A stretch of 8,422 nucleotides of DNA, from positions 1 to 8,422 of the forward strand of contig JBGVRC010000026.1 in assembly GCA_045128055.1 (NCBI GenBank), in the 5' to 3' direction. How positions within the stretch are numbered: position 1 is the first letter of the stretch; each line of letters starts with the position of its first letter. The position numbers and the translations under genes are program-made. Shown here piece by piece: positions 1-6,295 of this stretch. Origin of the DNA: Scatosoma sp045128055 (lineage in GTDB: Bacteria > Bacillota > Clostridia > Christensenellales > Borkfalkiaceae). The notes under the pieces were generated by a model, which did not search any database, had not been told where the DNA came from, and worked only from the letters and a program-made list of their open reading frames with translations.

Positions 1-194
1 AACGTCGGCGTGGATACCCATTCTCCGTTTTGACCGATCGTAATCTTTTTAAAGGACATAAGCACCGAGTTCAAATTGACCCCGACGTAAAAAATACAAA
101 ATTGTAATACGGGCCAAGCCAAAACAAGACAATAAAAAATCAAATCGCCTTTATTAAATTTTGACAACTTTTTTTGTTTTGTCGTTTTTTCCAT
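1..194 (-). CDS. Sugar ABC transporter permease, N-terminal part (runs off left edge)
   Basis: The reading frame from the ATG at 194 on the minus strand stays open to the edge, giving 64 codons. It begins MEKTTKQKKLSKFNKGD, a lysine-rich cytoplasmic tail, followed by a hydrophobic segment at about residues 17-48 that includes LIFYCLVLAWPVLQFCIFY. The run YVGVNLNSVLMSFKKI after that helix is typical, from memory of the family, of the first permease (LplB/UgpA/MalF-like) of clostridial CUT1 sugar transporters. A ribosome binding site AAGGT lies 6 nt upstream (201-205). It is the next gene after the solute-binding protein, on the same strand with a 69-nt gap, so it should form the membrane channel for that binding protein. 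The EAA loop that contacts the ATPase lies outside the window, so the subfamily cannot be fixed. The sugar ABC permease call itself is fairly sure because of gene order and the N-terminal pattern. Confidence 0.82.
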   Translation of the reverse strand, partial: MEKTTKQKKLSKFNKGDLIFYCLVLAWPVLQFCIFYVGVNLNSVLMSFKKITIGQNGEWVSTPT

Positions 195-209
195 CTTTTT
201 ACCTTTTTT

Positions 210-238
210 GCGGATATTCGCCTGCGACGAATATCCGC
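210..238 (-). other. Intercistronic hairpin between binding-protein and permease genes
   Basis: GCGGATATTCG at 210-220 and CGAATATCCGC at 228-238 are perfect 11-bp inverted repeats around a 7-nt loop. In the minus-strand transcript the hairpin starts 25 nt after the binding-protein stop codon. It ends 4 nt before the permease ribosome binding site (AAGGT, 201-205). It is followed by a run of A, not U, so it is not a standard intrinsic terminator. Stem-loops at this place are known in several sugar ABC operons (for example malE-malF), where they stabilise the upstream mRNA and lower expression of the membrane subunits. That role is inferred here. Confidence 0.75.
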
Positions 239-263
239 CGTTCTCAATCATATATTTTAAAAA

Positions 264-2024
264 TTATTTAACGATGCTGCCGCTGTTCCATTGACCTTGT
301 TGATAGATATACATACCGTCAAAATAGGTCTTTGCGGAAACGCCCTTTACGAATTGGTCAAACGCAACCTTTGCAATGCTACCGTCGATTCTGGAACTAT
401 ACAAGCTCTTATAGTCGGTAAACGTTTCTTCGTTGTTTTTATAGAAAGACGTTTTCGAGAAGCCGTAAACAAGATTCGACTTTTCTTTCATTTCCACAAG
501 AGATCTGCCAAAGCCCGACATCTTTGCCTTTTGTTCCGCATTCATCGTATATTTTACGGCCTTCGTCGTGTCCGTAATTTGCGAGAATTCCGCCAACGAA
601 GCGTCCGTATATGCAAATTGAATAAAGTCGATTGCAATATTTTTTGCCCCTTCGCTGATTTCTTTACCAAGGAAGCAAAGAGAGTTGTGCGTATCCATCA
701 AGGTATAGCCAGCCCCGCCGTTTTGCAAAGCGTTTGCTCTTGCTTGCGCCTGTTCTTCGGTTGCGCAAGGAAGTGGCATCCAACCATATCTATCTTTATC
801 GTTTCTACCAAGAAGCTGTTGAATTTCGTCAAAATAGTTGTCCGCTTCCATTTCCCACCAAACGCCGTCAATCAACATTGCCGCGCGTTCGGAATCGTTA
901 GACGTACCCCTTACAAAGTCTCTTTGCGCGTAGGTTTGTTCGTAGGTGTCGATAAACGAACCAGCGCTGTACCAGCCTTCGTTTGCAATCTTTTCAAGGA
1001 AGGACAACGCATAATATTTGCCTGCTTGTTTGGTAAGCTCATAGCCGTTTTCAGCGCCGTTGATAGCCAACTCGTCAAGCTTAGTCACCGTACCGTCGTC
1101 CGCAACCGAAATCAAGTTTTTCGCTTGCCCTTCATAGTTATAATTGAGCGACATTTGTTCCAAGCCTTCATAGTTTGCGGTAAGCGCGGTAATAAACCAG
1201 TTCAAATATTCTTCTCTGTATTTACCTGCCCAAGAAACGGGTTGATTCGTATAGGAAATATAAGAACAAAGCGCGTAGAATTCTTCATACGTGGTAGGAA
1301 GCCCGTCGTCTTCCGTGCCTGCTTTACCGTCCGGACCAGCCGTTCTATTCGACAAATCCGAAGTGAAGCAAGACCCGTCTTCAAGGTCTTCTTTCGCATA
1401 ACCGTTTGCAAAATACCAGCCCTTCGTTTCAAACATATTCTTATTATAGATAATCCCTACGTAGCCTGCATAATGGGGAATCCCGTAATAGGTATCGCCC
1501 GCGCCGTCGCCGTCGGTATCCATTTTATAAAACGCTTTTTGTTCATCCGTCAATTTGTCTTCCAACGTCGTGCCGGGTTCGTAAGGATTTTCCTTCGTCA
1601 AAACTTCCGTCATAGGCGCAAATATATTGCCTTGGTCAACGTATTTATTGTAGGCAACCTGTTCTTGGAAAACGATATCATAGTGCTGGTCGGTGGTAGC
1701 AAGGGTTACCATCATCGTCTTTTCGGACGTAACGTCAAATTCCACGCCGTCATACGTAACGCCGTCAATCACGAATTCTTTGCCTGCGCGTTCTTTTTTA
1801 TAACGCATAATAAGCGAATCCAGCCATTCTCTACCATACCCCCCGCCAAAATTAAACAAGGAAAGCTTATAAGGGTTGGATACGGTGACGCCAAGATTTT
1901 CCGAGCTGTTGGGCGTAGAGCTGGAAGATATTTCGTCGCCAAAATTTCCGCCGCAAGCAACAGTACTCAAACACATCATTGCCGCCATTGTGCCAAACAA
2001 CACTCTTTTCATTGTTTTCTTCAT
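264..2024 (-). CDS. Extracellular solute-binding lipoprotein of a sugar ABC transporter
   Basis: This 586-residue protein has a lipoprotein signal peptide: charged MKKTMKRV, a hydrophobic stretch, and a lipobox ending STVAC with Cys24 as the expected lipidation site (Thr at -3 is slightly unusual). A serine/asparagine-rich linker follows (about 31-46). The mature part fits family 1 sugar-binding proteins, with a YGIPHYAGYVGIIYNKNMF segment at about 179-198, DGVWWEMEADNYF at about 386-398, and a C-terminal KTYFDGMYIYQQGQW element. At about 586 residues it belongs to the large clostridial type; typical MalE-like proteins are nearer 400. Two acidic glycine loops stand out: DTDGDGAGD at 169-177 and GPDGKAGTEDDGLP at 230-243. 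The start is fixed by AAGGAG (2032-2037) 7 nt upstream. It is the first gene of a minus-strand unit with the permease and is divergent from the AraC regulator. The ligand is probably a sugar, oligosaccharide or glycoside, and its identity is unknown. Confidence 0.92.
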   Translation of the reverse strand: MKKTMKRVLFGTMAAMMCLSTVACGGNFGDEISSSSTPNSSENLGVTVSNPYKLSLFNFGGGYGREWLDSLIMRYKKERAGKEFVIDGVTYDGVEFDVTSEKTMMVTLATTDQHYDIVFQEQVAYNKYVDQGNIFAPMTEVLTKENPYEPGTTLEDKLTDEQKAFYKMDTDGDGAGDTYYGIPHYAGYVGIIYNKNMFETKGWYFANGYAKEDLEDGSCFTSDLSNRTAGPDGKAGTEDDGLPTTYEEFYALCSYISYTNQPVSWAGKYREEYLNWFITALTANYEGLEQMSLNYNYEGQAKNLISVADDGTVTKLDELAINGAENGYELTKQAGKYYALSFLEKIANEGWYSAGSFIDTYEQTYAQRDFVRGTSNDSERAAMLIDGVWWEMEADNYFDEIQQLLGRNDKDRYGWMPLPCATEEQAQARANALQNGGAGYTLMDTHNSLCFLGKEISEGAKNIAIDFIQFAYTDASLAEFSQITDTTKAVKYTMNAEQKAKMSGFGRSLVEMKEKSNLVYGFSKTSFYKNNEETFTDYKSLYSSRIDGSIAKVAFDQFVKGVSAKTYFDGMYIYQQGQWNSGSIVK

Positions 2025-2064
2025 AGTTTTTCTCCTTCTATATAGAAATTTGTTTTTTCTTTCA

Positions 2065-2100
2065 TTTTTTTATTATATAAGTCTACGTTTTCACGTCGTT
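2065..2100 (-). promoter_or_regulatory. Probable promoter of the binding-protein/permease operon
   Basis: On the minus strand a perfect TATAAT (-10) lies at 2077-2072, which predicts a start point near 2065 and a 41-nt leader with AAGGAG at 2037-2032. The matching -35 position (about 2100-2095, AACGAC) is a poor fit to TTGACA. A good -10 with a weak -35 is what one expects from a promoter that needs an activator, here plausibly the divergently encoded AraC-family protein. The exact start point is not proven. Confidence 0.6.
2080..2094 (-). promoter_or_regulatory. cre-like catabolite repression site
   Basis: Read on the minus strand, GTGAAAACGTAGACT fits the Bacillus cre consensus WTGNAANCGNWNNCW at every fixed position except the first (G instead of A/T). 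It lies between the -35 and -10 of the binding-protein promoter, where CcpA binding would block transcription. The right half is not a good palindrome of the left half. The site also overlaps one of the TCTACGT repeats, so it may be a chance match or serve both proteins. Confidence 0.4.
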
Positions 2101-2119
2101 ATACACAGATTTTCTACGT
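2082..2119. promoter_or_regulatory. TCTACGT direct repeats, candidate AraC-family operator
   Basis: TCTACGT occurs at 2082-2088 and again at 2113-2119. The 31-bp spacing is about three helical turns, which puts both on the same DNA face. A related TTCACGTCG lies between them (2090-2098). They span the -17 to -55 zone of the binding-protein promoter, where AraC-family activators usually bind as direct repeats. The repeats are short, so chance is possible, and the binding protein is inferred only from its adjacency. Confidence 0.35.
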
Positions 2120-2187
2120 CTTGAAAGGCTTTTCTATATTTTGTCCTTTTCTTTTCGTATGCTCAAAAATATCATTGCAAAATTTTG

Positions 2188-2223
2188 TTGACATTTATAA
2201 AAAAGTTCGTTATACTATGGGTA
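2188..2223 (+). promoter_or_regulatory. Consensus sigma-A promoter of the AraC-family gene, apparently leaderless
   Basis: TTGACA at 2188-2193 and TATACT at 2211-2216 are separated by exactly 17 bp, an almost perfect housekeeping promoter with A/T-rich DNA upstream. Counting from the -10 element, +1 falls at 2223, the A of the in-frame ATG that begins MDNRNENK. The other in-frame ATG, at 2217, would lie upstream of the transcript start. There is no Shine-Dalgarno sequence before either ATG. Confidence 0.75.
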
Positions 2224-3128
2224 TGGATAATAGAAACGAAAATAAAATATTCCCATACGTCGGTCAGCTTGCAAAAAAAGGCTCTACGATAACCAGCTTC
2301 GACGAAGCGTCGCCTTGGAAAGAAGCCAACACTTCTTTCTACTGGACCAACTTTGAATATCCCTTAAATCACGGGCATAAAGATTGGGAACTGCTGATTG
2401 TATTAAACGGTTGTATTGTAAACAAGATTAACGGCACGGAACACTTGCACTCTGCCGGAGAAGCCTGTTTGGTCGGGCCAAAGGATACGCACGCCCTTGT
2501 GTACCCGAAAGGGGTAAAAAATCAATTTCAAGGGGTCACTTTAATCGCAAAGGATTCGTATTTGAAAGCCTTACTCGGTATGTATTCGAGCACGCTTTAC
2601 GACGAGCTGTTAAACCCAAACGAGCTTTTATATTTCTCTCTTTCCCCTAATTTTTTGGAAAAATGCACAAATTTGCTTTTTGAAATACAAACCTTTGAAA
2701 ACCAAAGCACACCCTATACCGAGCAACAATGCAATCTTATTTTTTCAAATATTTTGTTGAAAATGTTAGAGCAAAGACGGGCTGATTCGGGGATTCCGAC
2801 AATATTAAAAGACTTTGTCTTGCAATTAAATAACCCTTTGATTACCAGCCAACAAATCAAGCTTGCGCAACAAAATTTGCCGTATTCTTATCCGCAGTTG
2901 ACCCGTATTTTTAAAAAATATATGCATTGTACCATTACGCAATACGTAAACAAAGTAAAACTGCAACACGCAAAAGATTTGATTGCGAATACCGATATGA
3001 CGCTTACGGAAATCATCAACGAATTAGATTTTGAATCGATAAGCTATTTTCACAAAATCTTTAAGCAGGCGTTTGATATAACCCCTATCGCGTATAGAAA
3101 ACAAAACGTTATAAAGGACGCGACTTAA
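2223..3128 (+). CDS. AraC-family transcriptional regulator (cupin sensor plus two helix-turn-helix motifs)
   Basis: From the ATG at 2223 the protein has 301 residues, the usual AraC/XylS size. The N-terminal half is a cupin-type ligand domain, with NHGHKDWELLIVLNG at about 49-63 (H50, H52, E56) and GPKDTHALVYPKG at about 85-97 (H90), the spacing of the two cupin motifs. The C-terminal hundred residues form the DNA-binding domain. Its second helix-turn-helix is canonical (LTEIINELDFESISYFHKIF, about 261-280, then ITPIAYRK); the first is more divergent. It is divergent from the binding-protein gene across a shared regulatory region and convergent with the dehydrogenase operon, so it probably controls sugar uptake in response to a sugar or metabolite. 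The frame is open back to 2121 (ATG there), but that extension would be translated through the promoter and is not cupin-like. An ATG at 2217 is the only other close choice and would add two residues. Confidence 0.9.
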   Translation: MDNRNENKIFPYVGQLAKKGSTITSFDEASPWKEANTSFYWTNFEYPLNHGHKDWELLIVLNGCIVNKINGTEHLHSAGEACLVGPKDTHALVYPKGVKNQFQGVTLIAKDSYLKALLGMYSSTLYDELLNPNELLYFSLSPNFLEKCTNLLFEIQTFENQSTPYTEQQCNLIFSNILLKMLEQRRADSGIPTILKDFVLQLNNPLITSQQIKLAQQNLPYSYPQLTRIFKKYMHCTITQYVNKVKLQHAKDLIANTDMTLTEIINELDFESISYFHKIFKQAFDITPIAYRKQNVIKDAT

Positions 3129-3147
3129 AGAAAATATCCGCTACTTC

Positions 3148-3178
3148 ACTCCAAGAGCTTTGCTTTTGGAGTTTTTTT
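3148..3178 (+). terminator. Rho-independent terminator of the AraC-family gene
   Basis: ACTCCAAGAGC (3148-3158) pairs with GCTTTTGGAGT (3162-3172) as an 11-bp stem with one G-U pair and a TTT loop, followed directly by T3173-3178. It begins 19 nt after the stop codon at 3126-3128. On the minus strand the same stem gains an A-C mismatch and is not followed by U residues, so it should not terminate the converging dehydrogenase operon efficiently. Confidence 0.92.
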
Positions 3179-3189
3179 GCGTAAAAACG

Positions 3190-4146
3190 TCAAATCTCCA
3201 CCTGCTTCCCTTCGCTTGCGTACGCAGCCAAAACGATTTTTAGCGCCTTAGCCCCTTCCTTGCCGTCAACGGCAAACTTTTCACCCGTTTGTACGCAACG
3301 GTAAAAGTCGGCTATCAATACATCGTGACCGTACCCATAACAGGGCTTTACGTAATACGTAGAACAATCTTCTACGCGCGCGATTTCCCCGTTTAGGTAT
3401 ACGCAACTCGGCGTGATTTGCAGCATACCCTTTTGCGTTTTTACGCTCATTTCTATGGAAAAGTCCATCTGACTGCCGTTGGTTGCGTAAAAGACGAACG
3501 AAGTTTGTCCTTCGCATAAAACACAAGCGGTGTCTTCTACTTCAATCTCGTCTTGTAACGTTAAATTGGATACTTGTGCTCGCAAAGATTTAACGTCGCC
3601 GCAAAACCATTGCAAAAGGTCGATGGTGTGCAAGGCTTGATTGATTAAAACGCCGCCGCCTTCCATTTTTTTTCTACCCCGCCAAGACGAGCTTTTATAA
3701 TAATTTTTATCTCGCCGCCAAGTTACGTGTCCCATAGCGCCGCACGGTGGATTTTCCTTCAAAAAATCTTTCACGTATCGATTGACGGAAAGATAGCGGT
3801 TTTGAAAGCAAACCCCAAGCTGCGCGCTGCTATTTTGCTCCGCCTTTAAAATTCCTTCCAGCTCTTGCTCGTTGATACAAAGCGGTTTTTCGCAAAGCAC
3901 GTTGACGCCGCGCTTTAACGCCGCAATCACCATTTCCGCGTGTAAATAATGCGGCGTACAAACGTGTACGACGTCTGGCTTAACTTCGTCAAGCATACGC
4001 GTATAATCGGTGTATTTTTCGGCGTTTTTAAAAGGGCTTAACTCCGCTTCGTTGACGTCGCAAACGGCAACCAAATCCGCCTTCATCGCCGCAATATCCG
4101 CGTGCAATTTCCCTATCACGCCAAGCCCTATTACTGCTACTTTCAT
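3190..4146 (-). CDS. Gfo/Idh/MocA family NAD(P)-dependent sugar dehydrogenase (second of two)
   Basis: The 318-residue protein has an N-terminal Rossmann domain with GLGVIG at 7-12 binding NAD(P), an acidic D30 at the end of the second strand (which usually favours NAD), and the signature EKP at 86-88, whose lysine is normally catalytic. The C-terminal alpha/beta domain carries GGGVLINQALHTIDLLQW at about 163-180; H173 and D176 match the HxxD active-site pair. Members oxidise or reduce sugar or inositol hydroxyls. It is short for the family (usually 330-390). The start codon overlaps the previous stop (TAATG, base 4146 shared), and no good Shine-Dalgarno sequence precedes it, so translation is probably coupled to the upstream dehydrogenase. 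It is the last gene of the unit. Substrate and direction are unknown; it is not a copy of its neighbour, with which it shares only the family motifs. Confidence 0.9.
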   Translation of the reverse strand: MKVAVIGLGVIGKLHADIAAMKADLVAVCDVNEAELSPFKNAEKYTDYTRMLDEVKPDVVHVCTPHYLHAEMVIAALKRGVNVLCEKPLCINEQELEGILKAEQNSSAQLGVCFQNRYLSVNRYVKDFLKENPPCGAMGHVTWRRDKNYYKSSSWRGRKKMEGGGVLINQALHTIDLLQWFCGDVKSLRAQVSNLTLQDEIEVEDTACVLCEGQTSFVFYATNGSQMDFSIEMSVKTQKGMLQITPSCVYLNGEIARVEDCSTYYVKPCYGYGHDVLIADFYRCVQTGEKFAVDGKEGAKALKIVLAAYASEGKQVEI

Positions 4147-5327
4147 TATTTTTTATTACCAAAGGAGTTCGCGGTGTCCGCCACCGTTTCCACTACGCAG
4201 GCCTTTGCGCGGGAAGCCTTGCGGCGTTTTTCCAGTTCTTGTAAATACACGTCTTCATCGACAGGCAAAACGACTTCTGCGCCGTTGTTCCAACCGGAAA
4301 GCTCGATAGCGTTCATAAGCTCGACGCCGTTGATACCTTCTTCGCCCTGCACAAATTGTTCTTCCAAACCAAGAATCGCATTGGCGAAATTGTTGATAAT
4401 ACCAAGATGTTGGGGGCTTAAACCGTCCGTTTCCACTTCGATAACTTCGCAATGGGGAGCGGCAAACCCGTTCGTATCCGTACGGATTGTTTCCGCGCTG
4501 TCTTCCGCGTTTTTATACCAAAGCACTTTGCCATTTTCCGCAAGGAGCTTGCCTTTCGTACCGGAAATTTCAAAGCGGTTCGTACCGGGAGCTTCGCCCG
4601 TGGTCGTAATAAATACCCCCGTCGCGCCGTTTTTATAGGTGAAAAACGCCGTCACTTCGTCTTCTACTTCAATATCGTGCCATTTGCCGTATTGACAAAA
4701 ACCGCGAATGGTGGCGGGCATTTCGCCTACTATCCATTGCACAAGGTCGATTTGGTGGGGACATTGATTGATAAGCACCCCGCCGCCTTCGCCTGCCCAA
4801 GTCGCTCTCCAACCGCCGCTGTTGTAATATTGTTGAGTACGGAACCAGTTGGTTATAATCCAATTTACTCTTTGCAATTCGCCAATACCGCCGCTTTGCA
4901 CGATTTCACGCATTTTGCGATACCCGCAATCGGTGCGTTGATTGAACATCATAGCAAAACGAGCGTCGTGCTTTTGCGCAAATTCGTTCATTTCACGAAC
5001 CTGCTTGGTATATACGCCCGCAGGCTTATCGCAAATTACATGAATACCGCGTTGTAAGCATTCCATAACGATTTCAGGGTGTTGATAATGCGGCGTTTCC
5101 ACCAAAATAGCGTCGCATACGCCGCTGTCAAGCATTTCTTTGTAATCTGCAAAGTAAGAGATGCTTTCATCTGCAAGCTTTGCTTTAATAGCGTCGAGTT
5201 TTGCTGTTGAGCAATCGCAAACGGCTGCCAAAACCCCGTTTTCCACTTTGCCTTGTTTAAAAAGCTGATCCGCGTAATACGTGCCTTGGTTGCCCGCGCC
5301 AATGATACCGAATTTTACTTTTTCCAT
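4146..5327 (-). CDS. Gfo/Idh/MocA family NAD(P)-dependent sugar dehydrogenase (first of two)
   Basis: The 393-residue protein opens with MEKVKFGIIGAGNQG, a Rossmann GxGxxG at G10, G12 and G15, with D38 at the end of the second strand. It has DKP at 100-102, a common variant of the EKP catalytic lysine motif. The C-terminal domain contains AGEGGGVLINQCPHQIDLVQW at about 178-198, where H191 and D194 form the HxxD pair, and a WRATWAGEGGG approach typical of glycoside or sugar 3-dehydrogenases and related enzymes. A lysine/arginine-rich tail follows (about 364-373). AAGGAG lies 9 nt upstream (plus-strand 5337-5342), fixing the start. It follows the TIM-barrel gene by 32 nt and overlaps the next dehydrogenase by one base, so the three form one operon. 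Substrate is unknown. Inositol, glucoside C3-OH or other sugar hydroxyls are all possible for this family. Confidence 0.92.
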   Translation of the reverse strand: MEKVKFGIIGAGNQGTYYADQLFKQGKVENGVLAAVCDCSTAKLDAIKAKLADESISYFADYKEMLDSGVCDAILVETPHYQHPEIVMECLQRGIHVICDKPAGVYTKQVREMNEFAQKHDARFAMMFNQRTDCGYRKMREIVQSGGIGELQRVNWIITNWFRTQQYYNSGGWRATWAGEGGGVLINQCPHQIDLVQWIVGEMPATIRGFCQYGKWHDIEVEDEVTAFFTYKNGATGVFITTTGEAPGTNRFEISGTKGKLLAENGKVLWYKNAEDSAETIRTDTNGFAAPHCEVIEVETDGLSPQHLGIINNFANAILGLEEQFVQGEEGINGVELMNAIELSGWNNGAEVVLPVDEDVYLQELEKRRKASRAKACVVETVADTANSFGNKK

Positions 5328-5359
5328 ATCTTATAACTCCTTTTTAAACGTTTTATATC

Positions 5360-6208
5360 TTACTTTACAAAAGCCCCGTTTACTTCTTTATATCCCTTGT
5401 CCGTTAAAACCTTTTTCAAAGCGGAAACCGCCGCGTCAAACGCTTTGTTCGGGGTAGCGTAAACGTATTCGTGCTTCATTTCCGTATTGTCAATGCTCTT
5501 ATACGCGTCAAACAAAGCAAGGTGCGGTTCTAACGTCAACACTTTATCATCGGAAATCATTTCAACAAGCTTAGGAATATCTCCGTCGCCGTGTCCCGCC
5601 GGCACTAACGCGCCCGTTGCAGAAATTACGTCTTTGATATGGAAATAATCGGTGGTTTTATGGAACAAAGCCAACGTTTTTTCCGCGGGTTCGCCGCATT
5701 GAAGATAATTTGCGGGGTCGTAAATATATTTCAGCCCCTTTACGTTTTGCATAATTTTCAAAACGCGCTCAGCAACGTCGCCGTAAATGTCTTTTTCGTT
5801 TTCGTGATACATTTGAACGCCGTGTTTATCGCCGATTTCCACCATTTTTTGCAAATAGGCGAATACCTTTTCGTCCTTACCCTTGGTATTGAAAAAGCTA
5901 AACATACGGATTTTGTCCGTTTTGAAGATTTTTGCAAGCTCGCATACGTGTTCAACGAGTTTACAATATTCGTCAAAATCCGTATCGATATCCGTTTTTC
6001 CCAAAGGCGAACCAATCGACCACACGGAAATGCCGTTTTCTTCAAAGATTTTTTGGTACGCTTCCGCTTCTTCTTTCGTGAAAACGGAAACGTTTTTCCC
6101 GTCGATACTGCGCAACTCCGTCAAAGAAATCCCGTTTCTTTTCATCGCCGCGATTTGTTCTTGAATACTACTCCCCGCTTCATCCGAAAAAGCGCTCAAT
6201 CTAATCAT
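5360..6208 (-). CDS. Sugar phosphate isomerase/epimerase-like TIM-barrel enzyme (xylose isomerase-like, AP_endonuc_2 fold)
   Basis: The 282-residue protein is the normal size for this fold. Expected divalent-metal ligands sit on successive barrel strands: HENE at 135-138 (E136 or E138), D164 in YDPANY, H190 in YFHIKD, and E227 in LTLEPHL. The AGHGDGDIP segment at about 204-212 is the usual active-site loop (a conserved GxGxID-like motif in relatives). Family members include IolE/IolI (inositol), YcjR (3-keto-glucoside 4-epimerase) and DgpC-like C-glycoside lyases; sequence alone does not choose between them. The start is set by AAGGAG 6 nt upstream (plus-strand 6215-6220). It is the first enzyme gene of a unit with two Gfo/Idh/MocA dehydrogenases and lies 87 nt downstream of the repeat-protein stop, with a hairpin in between. 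No convincing promoter is visible in that gap, so it may depend on transcription from upstream. Confidence 0.88.
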   Translation of the reverse strand: MIRLSAFSDEAGSSIQEQIAAMKRNGISLTELRSIDGKNVSVFTKEEAEAYQKIFEENGISVWSIGSPLGKTDIDTDFDEYCKLVEHVCELAKIFKTDKIRMFSFFNTKGKDEKVFAYLQKMVEIGDKHGVQMYHENEKDIYGDVAERVLKIMQNVKGLKYIYDPANYLQCGEPAEKTLALFHKTTDYFHIKDVISATGALVPAGHGDGDIPKLVEMISDDKVLTLEPHLALFDAYKSIDNTEMKHEYVYATPNKAFDAAVSALKKVLTDKGYKEVNGAFVK

Positions 6209-6236
6209 ATTTTACTCCTTGTCAATAACGGAATGG

Positions 6237-6264
6237 TAGGAAAGACGGCAAGCCGCCTTTCCTA
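6237..6264 (-). other. Intercistronic hairpin between repeat protein and TIM-barrel enzyme
   Basis: In the minus-strand RNA, arms at 6264-6253 and 6248-6237 pair over 12 bp (TAGGAAAGGCGG with CCGTCTTTCCTA, one G-U) around a CUUG tetraloop, a known stable loop. The DNA after it on this strand (ACCATTCCGTTATTGAC) is not a U tract. It may be a weak terminator or a processing/stabilising element that lowers expression of the downstream enzymes relative to the repeat protein. On the plus strand a T-rich stretch follows (about 6265-6288), but no plus-strand gene ends here. Confidence 0.65.
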
Positions 6265-6295
6265 TTCTTGTTTCTTATTGTTTTTTATTTGCTCG

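Noticed and set aside
291..2045. 584-codon plus-strand open frame antisense to the binding protein
   Set aside because: It is a shadow of the minus-strand gene. Its translation shows no domain, it is rich in Arg, Phe, Val and Ile with no coherent motifs, and the opposite frame has a lipobox, family motifs and a good ribosome binding site.
2121..2222. N-terminal extension of the AraC-family protein from an ATG at 2121
   Set aside because: It would be translated through the consensus promoter at 2188-2216, has no ribosome binding site, and its hydrophobic, Phe-rich sequence does not fit the family start.
3133..3141. AATATCCGC shared with the hairpin arm at 230-238
   Set aside because: Only nine bases match, with no partner arm nearby and no common context, so chance is the simplest explanation.
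3148..3178. Bidirectional terminator serving both convergent units
   Set aside because: On the minus strand the stem has an A-C mismatch and is followed by GAAGTAGCGG, not a U tract, so only the plus-strand gene has a good terminator here.
6222..6227. TTGACA on the minus strand just before the TIM-barrel gene as a -35 box
   Set aside because: It lies only about 15 nt from the ATG and overlaps the AAGGAG ribosome binding site region, leaving no room for a -10 element and a transcript start before the gene.
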